NCBI GenBank assembly: GCA_946998115.1
Contig: CAMPYB010000002.1
Span: forward strand, 1-64,000
DNA: 64,000 nucleotides
From: an uncultured Actinomyces sp.
GTDB taxonomy: Bacteria > Actinomycetota > Actinomycetes > Actinomycetales > Actinomycetaceae
Reading direction: 5' to 3'
This document shows, piece by piece, positions 18,108 through 28,214 of the stretch (the stretch's first letter is position 1; each line of letters begins with the position of its first letter). The position numbers and the translations under genes are program-made. The notes beneath the pieces were generated by a model. It searched no databases. It was not told the DNA's origin and worked only from the letters and a program-made list of their open reading frames with translations.

Positions 18108-19370
18108 CTATGACTTTTTATTTACATCTTTCTTATTGTTTTGTAGATTTTCTTTTTGTATTTTTTCCAGTCGCATAATATATTTGTTAGCTTCATTTAG
18201 ATTTTCAAAAGATATTTTGTCATTTAATGTGTATTGATACGCACTAGGTAATTTTTTCAACTCAATGTCTGTAATATATTGCGCGTCAAATAGTTTAAAA
18301 CCACCAATTTTTTGCGGTATACCTCTATATAATACAATTTGTCCTTTTGAATTTTTTTCAATAAAATACTTATTTTGAGTCCAGTTATAAGCAAAAAATA
18401 TCCCACCACACAAAATAATTGCAACCAAAAGTGTAACAATTGAGGCTATTATTGCTTTTTTATGTTTTTTCTTACCATCTTTTGATTTGGAATGTTCTTT
18501 TTCAGCTTTTATTTTAGCTTTATTTGTCTTTTCAAAATGTTCAGCAGCTAAAGATGCCGGCGTTTGTTCTCTGCGTACTTTTTCTAAGCGATCTGTCGAT
18601 ATCGCACCTACAGCTTTTGTAACACTATCATCAGGCTCATCAGATGGTATCACTTCAAACATAACACAGGTTATATTATCTGGACCGCCTCCGCGTAAAG
18701 CCAATGATATCAATTTTTCACAGCACTGATCAGGATCGCTTACCGTATTCATTACATCCTGAATTGTTTCATCACTAACAACACCTGAAAGACCATCTGA
18801 GCAGAGTAAATATTTATCACCTATCACTGCTTGTCTAATAGATTCATCAAGAGTTACATCATTTACGCAATCGCCTAATACTCTCAAAAGAACCGAGCGA
18901 CGAGGATGATTTTCAGCTTCTTTTTTAGTAAGTTGCCCTGTTTGAACAAGATATTGCACAAAAGAATGATCAACAGTAATTTGTTTTAATTTTTTATCTC
19001 GTAAAAGGTATGCTCTTGAATCTCCAATATGTGCCATCGCTAAAGTGTCGCCGGATTTCAAAACAGTTATACAAGTAGTGCCAAGACCCGCAAGATTTGA
19101 ATCGTTTTTCGACCTTTCAACAAGTTCTTTTTGAGCATCAGCGACCTTTTCTCTGATCAAAGGTATCATTTCATCTAAATCAGTATCAGGCTTATCCAAT
19201 TCCCTAAGATGTGAAATTGCCACACTTGAAGCTATGTCACCTCCAGCCGGACCGCCCATTCCGTCAGCTATAATACATAAATTTTCACCAGCATATCCAG
19301 AATCCTGGTTTTGTTTACGCACCATTCCTATATCTGACCGCGCAGCAAAACGTAACTTGGTTTTACTCAT
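18108..19370 (-). CDS. pstP: PP2C-type Ser/Thr phosphatase PstP
   Basis: This metal-dependent phosphatase reverses phosphorylation by PknA and PknB. Metal-binding signatures are IADGMGGPAGGDIAS near residue 33, GDSRAYLL near 117, CSDGLSGVVSDETI near 191 and GGPDNITCVMFEV near 227. A Lys-rich linker leads to one membrane helix near residue 305 (IIASIVTLLVAIILCGGIFF) and an extracellular domain of about 95 residues. It lies 22 bases upstream of rodA and 8 bases downstream of fhaB. Confidence 0.95.
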   Translation of the reverse strand: MSKTKLRFAARSDIGMVRKQNQDSGYAGENLCIIADGMGGPAGGDIASSVAISHLRELDKPDTDLDEMIPLIREKVADAQKELVERSKNDSNLAGLGTTCITVLKSGDTLAMAHIGDSRAYLLRDKKLKQITVDHSFVQYLVQTGQLTKKEAENHPRRSVLLRVLGDCVNDVTLDESIRQAVIGDKYLLCSDGLSGVVSDETIQDVMNTVSDPDQCCEKLISLALRGGGPDNITCVMFEVIPSDEPDDSVTKAVGAISTDRLEKVRREQTPASLAAEHFEKTNKAKIKAEKEHSKSKDGKKKHKKAIIASIVTLLVAIILCGGIFFAYNWTQNKYFIEKNSKGQIVLYRGIPQKIGGFKLFDAQYITDIELKKLPSAYQYTLNDKISFENLNEANKYIMRLEKIQKENLQNNKKDVNKKS

Positions 19371-19378
19371 ATCACTAC

Positions 19379-19828
19379 CTATTTTCTCAGCTCTATAACT
19401 GTTTGACCTATACGCAAGCTTTCACCTAACCTCAAAATCATAGGACTGTTTATTTTTTGTGATCCCAAATATGTGCCATTTGTTGAACCTAAATCTTCGA
19501 CAATCCATTTACGACCTTTGTTAAAAATTTTTGCATGCACGCTAGAAACGTATGTGTCATTTACTACTATTGTACAAGTTGGAGACCTACCAATTGTAAC
19601 AGTACTACCCGGTATCAATTGTATTTTCATACCCGCCATCGGGCCCTCGACAATTGTTAAATTCCTGTTATCGTCAGTATATTTTTCTTCAGCGCTTTGC
19701 GGAGGATGTGCAGAGAAAACTTTTCCATACAAATCACTTTTTATGACTATTATGCAAGCTAAAACCATAATCCACAGCAAGACTAAGTAGCCTAATCTAA
19801 TTAAGGTTACCGTTAATTCACTGTCCAC
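19379..19828 (-). CDS. fhaB: FHA-domain protein FhaB (FipA-like)
   Basis: The protein has an N-terminal membrane helix (LIRLGYLVLLWIMVLACIIV) and a C-terminal FHA domain that should bind phosphothreonine. FHA signatures are TIGRSPTCTIVV, SSVHAKI and DLGSTNGTYL. The 149-residue length matches mycobacterial FhaB. The start codon is GTG, preceded by AGGGAATAAAATC. It links kinase signalling to septal wall synthesis in mycobacteria; here that role is inferred from family and gene order. Confidence 0.94.
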   Translation of the reverse strand: MDSELTVTLIRLGYLVLLWIMVLACIIVIKSDLYGKVFSAHPPQSAEEKYTDDNRNLTIVEGPMAGMKIQLIPGSTVTIGRSPTCTIVVNDTYVSSVHAKIFNKGRKWIVEDLGSTNGTYLGSQKINSPMILRLGESLRIGQTVIELRK

Positions 19829-19858
19829 GATTTTATTCCCTACACTTTCTGTCGCTTA

Positions 19859-19874
19859 TGTTTCACGTGAAACT
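19859..19874. promoter_or_regulatory. parS site (ParB binding)
   Basis: TGTTTCACGTGAAACT contains the 14-bp perfect palindrome of the conserved ParB-binding site and differs from the full consensus only in the last base. It lies between fhaA and fhaB, inside the wall-signalling operon, about 33 kb from dnaA. Confidence 0.93.
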
Positions 19875-19918
19875 CATAAATAAGCTACACTGTTCGATTT
19901 TTAACTACGAATCACAAG

Positions 19919-20623
19919 TTATTCATAATTCTCATCAGCAGGCGCAGCCCAAAATAATATCCTAGTTCTACCAATCGTAATCTGATTACCGTCAACAAGC
20001 GTGGCAGCATCCGTTCTATGCCCTTCAACATAAGTGCCATTAGTTGAACCCAAATCTTTGGCAATTACCCTCTCAGGAGTTATTTGAATTTCTAAATGTC
20101 TTCTAGAAATACCACTATCATTTATAACTATATCGCAATCACTTCCCCTACCTAAAACAGTAACTGCACCAGTTAACAGATATCTAGTACCATTTATTTC
20201 TAAAATCGGGTGTTGCATAGAAGAAGATGTTGTAGCAGGAGCTGTAGCGCCCCTTCTAGTTGTAGACATTACTTGCAAAATGCCTGTTGATAAAGTTTCA
20301 TCCACACTAAAATGTACGTCAACAGGACCTACAAAAGAATAACGTTGATTCATAGCATGATTAGTCGCTGATGTAATTGCTTCCTCTGTCATGGTATCAA
20401 TACCCCATTGTTCTATTTGCTCCATATCAGATGGGGACAGAGAAATAACAAAATCATTCGGAGTTATAGTTCTCGTTTTAGAAACATTAGCAGCTTTTTC
20501 ATCCATGTCTTTTTTTACAGCACTGACAATATCCACTGCTTTTACTTCACTTTTAAATCCTTTACTAAACGGGGTTTTTATTACTTTTTCCAAACCTTTT
20601 TCAATTTTTTTTAGGTATCCCAA
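19919..20623 (-). CDS. fhaA: FHA-domain protein FhaA with DUF3662 N-terminus
   Basis: Residues 1-115 match the DUF3662 domain (KKIEKGLEKVIKTPFSKGF, SPSDMEQIEQWG). The FHA domain fills the C-terminal half with VLGRGSDCDIVI, SRRHLEI and DLGSTNGTYVEG. At 234 residues it lacks the long disordered linker of mycobacterial FhaA. The start codon is TTG after a strong AAGGGGGG ribosome-binding site. In mycobacteria FhaA binds the phosphorylated pseudokinase domain of MurJ/MviN; that link is established for the family, not shown here. It is the first gene of the operon that ends with pknB. Confidence 0.93.
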   Translation of the reverse strand: MGYLKKIEKGLEKVIKTPFSKGFKSEVKAVDIVSAVKKDMDEKAANVSKTRTITPNDFVISLSPSDMEQIEQWGIDTMTEEAITSATNHAMNQRYSFVGPVDVHFSVDETLSTGILQVMSTTRRGATAPATTSSSMQHPILEINGTRYLLTGAVTVLGRGSDCDIVINDSGISRRHLEIQITPERVIAKDLGSTNGTYVEGHRTDAATLVDGNQITIGRTRILFWAAPADENYE

Positions 20624-20751
20624 CTTACCCCCCTTATTTGAGACATCAGTTTTACAAACATTCTACTTACGATTTTACCCTTTTAATTCACTTTTAAACG
20701 TATTTTACATAGTTTAATTAGTATTTACTGTCATTTTTTCAATATTTTTTG

Positions 20752-23700
20752 TTATTTTTCGCAATTTTCCTCCAAATATTTCATAATTCTCTTATCTGAA
20801 ACCTTTATACTGGTACCAAGATGTTGAGCGTACAAAGACACACTATATTCTTCTAACATCATTTCGAGTGTTGAATAAAACCTTTCTAATCCATCCAAAG
20901 AATTAATTTTTTTCATTATTCTCACCGAATTATTTTTCAAAAAATTCAAAACTTTCTCTTTCAAACAATTAAACTTCCACATCATATTTTGATCATGCTG
21001 AATATTTGTTTTAGCTTTCGACAACCTATAAATATACATTTCAAAAAGTTTAGGTAAAGCACGTAATTTTTGCATAGAACATTCTTGTAAAAACCCATCA
21101 TAAATAATATTATTCACATTATTTTTTATGTTATTTACAGTATGAATAAGTAACATATTTTTCACACTTTTTTGCTCATTTAACAATTTTTTATTTAAAT
21201 CAAAAATATTTACACATATTTTAATTATTTCATATATCATGTCTTCTAAATGATCTTGAACATATTTTTTAAAACCAAGATATTCTTTTTCAGCAACAAA
21301 AAATGTTAATTCACAAAATTTGTTACTCAAATTTTCAACACAACTATTATTAACATAATTTTTAAAATAAATTTCAAATAAGTGTTTTATCACTAATATT
21401 TGACAATCTTTAAGGAATAATTCCAAACTATTATAAGGATTTAAAGCAATCATTGCTGTTTGATAGCTATTCCACCTTGTAGTAATCCTTTTAATAGGTA
21501 ATTTTAAACTATCATATATAGAATAAATAAGTGCATATTTGCATAAATATGTTTGAACACTAATATTTTTATCTGCACACGCAACTTTATCCTCAAACTT
21601 TTCTTTAAATAAAATTTTAAAAGAAAAATTTCCACCACTTAGCAAAGGATGATCCGCTTTTTTATCACATTTAATTTTACAAGAACACAAATAATCATAT
21701 AATTCCACAATATATTTTTCAAAATCAAATATATTTTGCGAAAAATTACTTGTACCATTACAATCACTCGAGCTTTTAAAATCAGAATTTGATGATTTAA
21801 TTATCTTACTTAAATTTACATTCCGCTTTGACTTTTTTTCGGCATCAATAGCTAATTGATTCTGTAAAACAATCAAATTTCTACCAGAACATAAAACTTT
21901 ATCATTTTTAACAACCACAAAATTCATACGCAAATATTTAGGCAATTTATTCATTGCGACATTAAAATCATCAAAACTTATTTCAATATTTTTCAAACAA
22001 AAAATAGCCTGTTTAAAAGAATCAAAAAGTTTATCATTCAAATAGTAATTCTTTCCAGATAAAATTTCCTCAACATTCGTATTCTTAAAAACCTGACTTG
22101 AAGAAACAACACTATTATTTACAAAATCAGAATCGCTATTAATATTACTTTTAGCTTTTACAGCTTCAAACTGAAGCGCTCTATGTAAATTTTTAAAATC
22201 ATCAAATTGCCCACTGAAATTCTTTATTTTATCCGTAACATTTATAACATTATCAGTATCAAATTTTCTTTCCACATCAGAATAAAAATTTTCAACACTA
22301 CCTTTAGGTGAATAGAAAAAATTCAAAATTTGAAGCGCAAAATCAGGTATAGGAACTAAATATTTTCTCACATTTTTAGGCAAATTTCGTAACAAAGCAC
22401 AAACTAAATCTTCCAAAAAACCAGACACAAGCCAATCGAACCTATCAGGCATAATTTTTGAAACAATTTCAAAAGGCACACGCACTGTTATACCATCTTT
22501 ATCACTATGGGTGTCATAAACATATTTCAAAGGAAAACTATACCCATACGCATTAATAGTTTCAGGAAAACTCTTAGTAGAAATATTTTGTTTATAAACA
22601 AAATCATCAGTAAAATTAAGAATTGATTTATCAGATTGTTTCTTCCACCAATAATCAAAATGCCTAGCAGAAACAATATCATCAGGTAATCTTTCATCAT
22701 AAAACCTGAAAATATCCTCATCATCAATTATTAATCCTAAATTTCTCCCTCTGCTTTGCAGTTCTTCCGCTTTACGTAAAATCCGCTGATTATCCTTATA
22801 AAACTTATGATGTGTAAACCAATTACCGTACACAAGAGCATTGCGAATAAAAGATTCACGCGCATACTCTTTCGCACTAATTCCATCAAAATTTTCAATA
22901 TCAAGCCTACCTAATAGGACATTTCTATCGCTAATAATTGGCAAACCATATAACAAAACTTTTTCTTTAACTAATGTCGCACCAGACTTTTTTGACCAAA
23001 AAGGATCACTATAGTTATATTTAACCAAAAATTTAGCATACTTTTCTATCCATTCAGGTTTAATGCGCGCAACCGTACGAGCAAAAACCCTTGAAGTTTC
23101 AACTATTTCAGCACACATCACCCACTGATGTTTACCACCATAAAGCCCAGATCCTGGCCATATAATAAAATGAGAACCTCGAGTTCCTAAAAACTGTCTG
23201 CTACGCTCATCAAAATAACCTATACTCGAAATAAGCCCCACAAGTAAAGAACAATGAATCTGATCACTATCAGGTGTATCTTTACTTTTACCAAAACTAA
23301 CACATAAAGATGCAATTTCATTATTTGATAATTTACAAAAATTATTTATTTGAGAAACACTTGAAGAAAAATCATTATTCACAAAATCTTTTTTAGAAAT
23401 ATCAGGTAAACTAATTTTTTCTGCACGAAGCCCAATATTGCTACTCAATTCTATAAGCTGATTTACTATATCATTCCATTCGCGCACGCGTAAATAGTGA
23501 AAAAATTCTTTACGACACATTTTCCTAAAAGCACTACCAGATAGTAGCTTAGACTGAAGCTGAAAATAACGCCATAATGTCAAATACGTTAAAAAATCAG
23601 ATGTTGAAGCATTAAAACGCGCATGCGACATGTCTGCTTCTTCTTCAAAATCTATGGGACGCTCTCTAACATCTTGCATTGAAAGAGCTGCAACTATTAC

Positions 23701-25200
23701 AATAACTTCATTTAAGCAACCATTTTTGTCAGCTTCCAAAAGCATTCTGGCAAGCCTTGGATCTATAGGCATTTTCGCTATAAGCCTACCCATTTTTGTA
23801 ATCGCATATTTTTTTTGCACAGTCGGTTTAATTTGCGCACTCAAATCGTCATGTTCATGTGAAATTGACCGCGTATTTAAACGAACATTTTTAAACGCAC
23901 CAATTTCTTTCAATAACTGCACACCATTTTTTATAGATTTAATATCAGGCTTATCAATAAACGGGAAATTTTCAACATCTTCCAAACCCAAAGAAACCAT
24001 TTTTAATATAACAGCAGCAAGCGAAGTACGTAATATTTCAGGTTGAGTATATTCTTGCCTATTATTGTAATTTTCTTCGCTATAAAGCCTTATCGCTATA
24101 CCATTTTCAGTGCGCCCACATCGGCCCGAACGTTGATTCGCACTCGCTTTAGATATTTCTTCTATAGGTAAACGTTGTACTTTAGTTTTATTTGAATATC
24201 TGGAAATTCTAGCAAGACCTGGATCTATCACATATTTTATTCCAGGTATAGTAAGAGATGTTTCAGCTATATTTGTAGCTAAAACAATACGTGTTTTATA
24301 AGTTGGACGGTTAAAAATTTTCATTTGCTGATGTACTGCTTGACGTGAAAATACAGGCAAAATTTCATATCTATCATTTTTTTCATTAAAATGTTCTTCA
24401 AGAGCTAGTTGTGTATCTTTTATATCTTTTTCGCCTGATAAAAATACAAGTATATCGCCTTTTCCACTTTGCACTAATTCTTCAACAGCATTTATTATTC
24501 CTGTAACTTGATCTATATATTCTTCTTTGCTTACTTCATTATTGTCATAATCATTTTCACAGTTTTCAACAATTAATGGTCTATACCTGATTTCCACTGG
24601 ATAAGTTCTACCACTCACCTCTATTATTGGTGCTTTTTCCCCATTTATAGAAAAATGAGTTGCAAATTTTTCTGAATCTATTGTGGCTGACGTGATTATA
24701 ATTTTCAAATCAGGTCGTTTAGGTATAAGTGTTCGTAAATATCCTAATATGAAATCAATATTTAAAGACCTCTCGTGTGCCTCATCAATTATTAGAGTGT
24801 CATATTTTTTAAGCAAAGGATCTGTTTGTATTTCATTTAAAAGTATTCCGTCAGTCATCAATTTTATTTGAGTATTTTGGTTCGTTTCATCAGTAAATCT
24901 AATCTGATATCCGACTTGTTCACCTAATTTTACGTGTAATTCACTTGCTATTCTAGAAGCAACTGTACGCGTAGCAAGCCTTCGAGGTTGCGTATGACCA
25001 ATCATACCTTTTTGGCCTAACCCTAACTCTAAACACATTTTAGGTATTTGTGTCGTTTTTCCACTACCTGTGCTACCTGAAATAATTGTAACTTGATGTT
25101 CGTTTATAGCTGTTTTTATTGTGTTTTTTAATGCCGATACAGGTAGATTTTTTGGGTAAGATATTTTTTCACAATCGATTAGGCTCATTTTTTTAGACAC
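20752..25200 (-). CDS. hrpA: ATP-dependent RNA helicase HrpA (DEAH-box)
   Basis: This large RNA helicase is implicated in rescuing stalled ribosomes and RNA processing. The helicase core occupies roughly the first 650 residues: GSTGSGKTTQIPK (Walker A, near 41), DEAHERS (Walker B), SATID, and QRSGRCGRTENG (motif VI). The C-terminal half matches HrpA's DUF3418-type region in layout (DGITVRVPFEI, WLVSGFLEDLV). At 1482 residues it is longer than E. coli HrpA (about 1300), mostly through Asn/Ser/Lys-rich low-complexity inserts near residues 990-1140. Translation may start at this GTG or at ATG 25188. Confidence 0.95.
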   Translation of the reverse strand: MSKKMSLIDCEKISYPKNLPVSALKNTIKTAINEHQVTIISGSTGSGKTTQIPKMCLELGLGQKGMIGHTQPRRLATRTVASRIASELHVKLGEQVGYQIRFTDETNQNTQIKLMTDGILLNEIQTDPLLKKYDTLIIDEAHERSLNIDFILGYLRTLIPKRPDLKIIITSATIDSEKFATHFSINGEKAPIIEVSGRTYPVEIRYRPLIVENCENDYDNNEVSKEEYIDQVTGIINAVEELVQSGKGDILVFLSGEKDIKDTQLALEEHFNEKNDRYEILPVFSRQAVHQQMKIFNRPTYKTRIVLATNIAETSLTIPGIKYVIDPGLARISRYSNKTKVQRLPIEEISKASANQRSGRCGRTENGIAIRLYSEENYNNRQEYTQPEILRTSLAAVILKMVSLGLEDVENFPFIDKPDIKSIKNGVQLLKEIGAFKNVRLNTRSISHEHDDLSAQIKPTVQKKYAITKMGRLIAKMPIDPRLARMLLEADKNGCLNEVIVIVAALSMQDVRERPIDFEEEADMSHARFNASTSDFLTYLTLWRYFQLQSKLLSGSAFRKMCRKEFFHYLRVREWNDIVNQLIELSSNIGLRAEKISLPDISKKDFVNNDFSSSVSQINNFCKLSNNEIASLCVSFGKSKDTPDSDQIHCSLLVGLISSIGYFDERSRQFLGTRGSHFIIWPGSGLYGGKHQWVMCAEIVETSRVFARTVARIKPEWIEKYAKFLVKYNYSDPFWSKKSGATLVKEKVLLYGLPIISDRNVLLGRLDIENFDGISAKEYARESFIRNALVYGNWFTHHKFYKDNQRILRKAEELQSRGRNLGLIIDDEDIFRFYDERLPDDIVSARHFDYWWKKQSDKSILNFTDDFVYKQNISTKSFPETINAYGYSFPLKYVYDTHSDKDGITVRVPFEIVSKIMPDRFDWLVSGFLEDLVCALLRNLPKNVRKYLVPIPDFALQILNFFYSPKGSVENFYSDVERKFDTDNVINVTDKIKNFSGQFDDFKNLHRALQFEAVKAKSNINSDSDFVNNSVVSSSQVFKNTNVEEILSGKNYYLNDKLFDSFKQAIFCLKNIEISFDDFNVAMNKLPKYLRMNFVVVKNDKVLCSGRNLIVLQNQLAIDAEKKSKRNVNLSKIIKSSNSDFKSSSDCNGTSNFSQNIFDFEKYIVELYDYLCSCKIKCDKKADHPLLSGGNFSFKILFKEKFEDKVACADKNISVQTYLCKYALIYSIYDSLKLPIKRITTRWNSYQTAMIALNPYNSLELFLKDCQILVIKHLFEIYFKNYVNNSCVENLSNKFCELTFFVAEKEYLGFKKYVQDHLEDMIYEIIKICVNIFDLNKKLLNEQKSVKNMLLIHTVNNIKNNVNNIIYDGFLQECSMQKLRALPKLFEMYIYRLSKAKTNIQHDQNMMWKFNCLKEKVLNFLKNNSVRIMKKINSLDGLERFYSTLEMMLEEYSVSLYAQHLGTSIKVSDKRIMKYLEENCEK

Positions 25201-25289
25201 AAACCTATTTTATAATATTTTTAGCAATCATGAAAATTTCGTGTAATAATCAATATAGCTTGAGCATAAAACACGTTCAGGGAGGGAAT

Positions 25290-26993
25290 ATGGATTCTAT
25301 CGTAAATATTGCTAAAAAGTACGGTATTGATGAAAAATATTTAGAACTTTACGGAAAATACAAAGCAAAACTTTCTTATTCTTTCCTAAAAGAAAAAGTC
25401 TATAAAAAATCTAATCATGGAAAATTGATTCTTGTTACAGCTATAAACCCGACTCCTGCTGGTGAAGGGAAAACTACAATTTCTATTTCGCTCACTCAAG
25501 GGTTGAATAAAATAGGAAAACGTGCAGTAGTAGCATTACGAGAACCTTCTTTAGGACCTTGTTTTGGCATGAAAGGTGGAGCTAGCGGTGGAGGCAAAGC
25601 CAGTCTTATTCCAGCCACAGATTTGAATCTTCATTTTACAGGTGATTTTCATGCGATTACTGCGGCTAATAATATAATTTCAGCAATAATTGATAATCAC
25701 ATACATCACGACAATTTTTTACAAATTAATCCTAGAAATGTTTTATGGAAACGCGTAATTGATATGAATGATCGTCCTTTGCGTAATATTGTTACAGGAT
25801 TGGGTAGTTCTTCTAATGGTTTTATCCGTGAAGATAGTTTTGCTATAACCGCGTCTTCTGAAATTATGGCGGTTTTTTGTTTAGCTAAAGATTTACAAGA
25901 TTTACGCACAAGACTCGAACGTATTATTGTTGCCTATAAGTTTGACAAAACTCCTGTTTATTTGCGTGATTTAAATATTGTCGGTTCAGTAATGGCACTT
26001 TTAGTAGATGCTTTTAAACCCAATTTAATACAAACTAGTGAAGGAAATCTGGCATTTGTGCATGGTGGTCCTTTCGCTAATATTGCTCATGGTTGTAATA
26101 GTGTTTTAGCTACTATGGCTTCCCTTGCTGTTGGTGATTTTGCTGTTACTGAAGCTGGTTTCGGCGCAGATCTCGGTGCTGAAAAATTCTTCGACATAAA
26201 ATGTAAGCAATCTAATTTATCTCCTGATGTTGTAGTAATTGTAGCAACAGTGCGTGCCTTGAAATTTAATGGTGGTGTACCTATAGATAATTTAAATACT
26301 GAAAACTTAATTGCGCTAAAAAAAGGATTTTCAAATCTTAAACGACATGTTGAAAATATGCGCTTTTATAATGTTCCCGTTGTCGTCGCTATCAATCATT
26401 TTGATTCAGACACTAGCGATGAACTTTCTTTACTTAAAAAATTATGTGAATCAATTAATGTTGATTGTGATTTTTGTGATGGTTTTTCACGCGGAGGCGA
26501 AGGTGGCGTAGATCTTGCTAAAACTGTTTTGACTTTAGCAGAAAATACGTCTTCAAAAAAAGCAAACATTTGCGAAGAAGATGAAGAAAACTGCAATAAT
26601 TCATCTGCTAACAATAAATATATTCCATCTCCATATGATTTATGCGATAGCGTTGAAGATAAGATCATAAAACTTTCGACCAAATTTTATCACGCAAGCG
26701 AAGTGATTTTTTCTACTAAAGCATTAAAAGAGATTAAAAATATTGAAAATTTAGGATTTAACAATTTACCTATTTGTATAGCTAAAACACCTTATTCTTT
26801 TTCCGACAATCCTAAACTTTTAGGCGCTCCATCAGATTTTACAATAAACGTCACAAATGTACGTCTTTGTAATGGTGCATCAATGATTGTTGTAGAGCTT
26901 GGAAATATTATGATTATGCCTGGACTGCCGAAACGCCCTGCAGCTTTAGACATAGATGTTGATTCCGATGGAAATATTGTAGGTATGATTTAA
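25290..26993 (+). CDS. fhs: Formate-tetrahydrofolate ligase
   Basis: The enzyme makes 10-formyl-tetrahydrofolate from formate, ATP and tetrahydrofolate, feeding purine and fMet synthesis. Family motifs include TAINPTPAGEGKTTI (ATP site), LREPSLGPCFGMKGGA, DFHAITAANN and FVHGGPFANIAHG, with the PGLPKRPA ending. I start at ATG 25290 because GGGAGGG lies 3 bases before it; the frame is open 20 codons further up without a ribosome-binding site. The resulting 567 residues match the usual length of about 556. The small excess is an acidic/Asn-rich insert near residue 430 (CEEDEENCNNSSANN). It is divergent from hrpA. Confidence 0.95.
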   Translation: MDSIVNIAKKYGIDEKYLELYGKYKAKLSYSFLKEKVYKKSNHGKLILVTAINPTPAGEGKTTISISLTQGLNKIGKRAVVALREPSLGPCFGMKGGASGGGKASLIPATDLNLHFTGDFHAITAANNIISAIIDNHIHHDNFLQINPRNVLWKRVIDMNDRPLRNIVTGLGSSSNGFIREDSFAITASSEIMAVFCLAKDLQDLRTRLERIIVAYKFDKTPVYLRDLNIVGSVMALLVDAFKPNLIQTSEGNLAFVHGGPFANIAHGCNSVLATMASLAVGDFAVTEAGFGADLGAEKFFDIKCKQSNLSPDVVVIVATVRALKFNGGVPIDNLNTENLIALKKGFSNLKRHVENMRFYNVPVVVAINHFDSDTSDELSLLKKLCESINVDCDFCDGFSRGGEGGVDLAKTVLTLAENTSSKKANICEEDEENCNNSSANNKYIPSPYDLCDSVEDKIIKLSTKFYHASEVIFSTKALKEIKNIENLGFNNLPICIAKTPYSFSDNPKLLGAPSDFTINVTNVRLCNGASMIVVELGNIMIMPGLPKRPAALDIDVDSDGNIVGMI

Positions 26994-27014
26994 AATTCTA
27001 TAAAAAACAGCTTA

Positions 27015-27030
27015 AGTTTCACGTGAAACA
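27015..27030. promoter_or_regulatory. parS site (ParB binding)
   Basis: AGTTTCACGTGAAACA holds the 14-bp palindromic core with one terminal deviation from consensus. It lies just after the fhs stop codon, between convergent fhs and nrdF. Confidence 0.93.
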
Positions 27031-27127
27031 AGCACAAGTGCAACAAAGCAAAAATGAACATTAGAATAATAAAAATATGTAGATATACAGAAAAGAACGC
27101 ATATGAGCGTTCACAGAATAATATTAT

Positions 27128-27161
27128 AAAAGGGAACTGAATTACAAATCCAGCTCCCTTT
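27128..27161 (-). terminator. Terminator of the nrdHIEF operon
   Basis: AAAAGGGAACTG (27128-27139) pairs with CAGCTCCCTTT (27151-27161) with one G-U pair. On the minus strand the stem is followed by TTTTATAATATT. It lies 23 bases after the nrdF stop. A second minus-strand hairpin, GAACGC/GCGTTC at 27095-27112 followed by TTTT, may act as a backup. Confidence 0.8.
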
Positions 27162-27183
27162 CGTATTACAAAATTCGCAAAAC

Positions 27184-28155
27184 TTAAAAATCCCAGTCAT
27201 CATCATCAGTTGCTTCAGCAGTGCCGATGACATAAGAAGAACCTGAACCTGAGAAAAAGTCGTGATTTTCATCAGCATTAGGAGATAGTGAAGCCAAAAT
27301 TGCTGGGTTAACATCGACTGATTCAGGTGGGAATAAAGCTTCATACCCAAGATTCATTAAAGCTTTATTTGCGTTGTAACGCAAAAATTTCTTTACATCT
27401 TCAGTTAATCCCATAGGATCATACAAATCTTCAGTATATTTTTCCTCATTTTCATACAATTCATATAATAGTGAAAATGTATAATCTTTTAATTCTTCAC
27501 GTCTTGCGTCTGAAGCTTTTTCCAAAGCTTTTTGATATTTATATCCAATATAATATCCATGTACAGCTTCATCGCGAATAATTAATCGTATTAAATCTGC
27601 AGTATTAGTCAATTTTGCATGTGATGACCAGTACATAGGTGTGTAAAAACCTGAGTAAAATAAAAACGATTCAAGCATTGTTGAAGCAACTTTACGTTTT
27701 TCAGGATCGTCACCGCGATAATAACTCAACACAATATCAGCTTTACGTTGCAAATTCTCATTTTCTTCACTCCAACGGAAAGCTTCATCAATTTCAGCTG
27801 TCGATATTAACGTGGAAAAAATAGAAGAATATGATTTAGCATGCACAGATTCCATGAAAGCAATATTTGTATATACAGCTTCTTCGTGAGGTGTTATTGA
27901 ATCAGGTATTAGGCTGATTGCACCAACTGTACCTTGTATTGTGTCAAGCATTGTTAAACCTGTAAAAACGCGCGTTGTCATAAGCTGTTCATGTGGTTTT
28001 AATGTTTTCCATGACGGAATATCGTTTGACAACGGAATCTTTTCCGGCAACCAGAAATTACCAGTTAAACGATCCCATACTTCTAAGTCTTTCTCATCTT
28101 CAAGACGATTCCAATTTATCGCTTGCACACTGCTCACAAGCTTTATATCACCCAT
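27184..28155 (-). CDS. nrdF: Class Ib ribonucleotide reductase, beta subunit
   Basis: NrdF carries the dimetal centre and tyrosyl radical used for deoxyribonucleotide synthesis. Metal-ligand segments are visible at MESVHAKSYSSIF (near residue 100) and RDEAVHGYYIG (near 193), and the N-terminus has the WDRLTGNFWLPEKIPLSND pattern of class Ib proteins. The 323-residue length is typical. The ATG is preceded by AAGGAGAACC. It is the last gene of nrdHIEF, 59 bases after nrdE, and ends in DDDDWDF, as expected for a tail that docks on NrdE. Confidence 0.97.
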   Translation of the reverse strand: MGDIKLVSSVQAINWNRLEDEKDLEVWDRLTGNFWLPEKIPLSNDIPSWKTLKPHEQLMTTRVFTGLTMLDTIQGTVGAISLIPDSITPHEEAVYTNIAFMESVHAKSYSSIFSTLISTAEIDEAFRWSEENENLQRKADIVLSYYRGDDPEKRKVASTMLESFLFYSGFYTPMYWSSHAKLTNTADLIRLIIRDEAVHGYYIGYKYQKALEKASDARREELKDYTFSLLYELYENEEKYTEDLYDPMGLTEDVKKFLRYNANKALMNLGYEALFPPESVDVNPAILASLSPNADENHDFFSGSGSSYVIGTAEATDDDDWDF

Positions 28156-28214
28156 GGTTCTCCTTTTGCTTTTAAAGATTTCAATTCACTATGATTAATA
28201 TTATTGCCCAAAAT

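Noticed and set aside
25230..25289. Upstream in-frame extension of fhs
   Set aside because: No ribosome-binding site at the upper ATG, the added residues are not part of the family, and GGGAGGG precedes the internal ATG at 25290.
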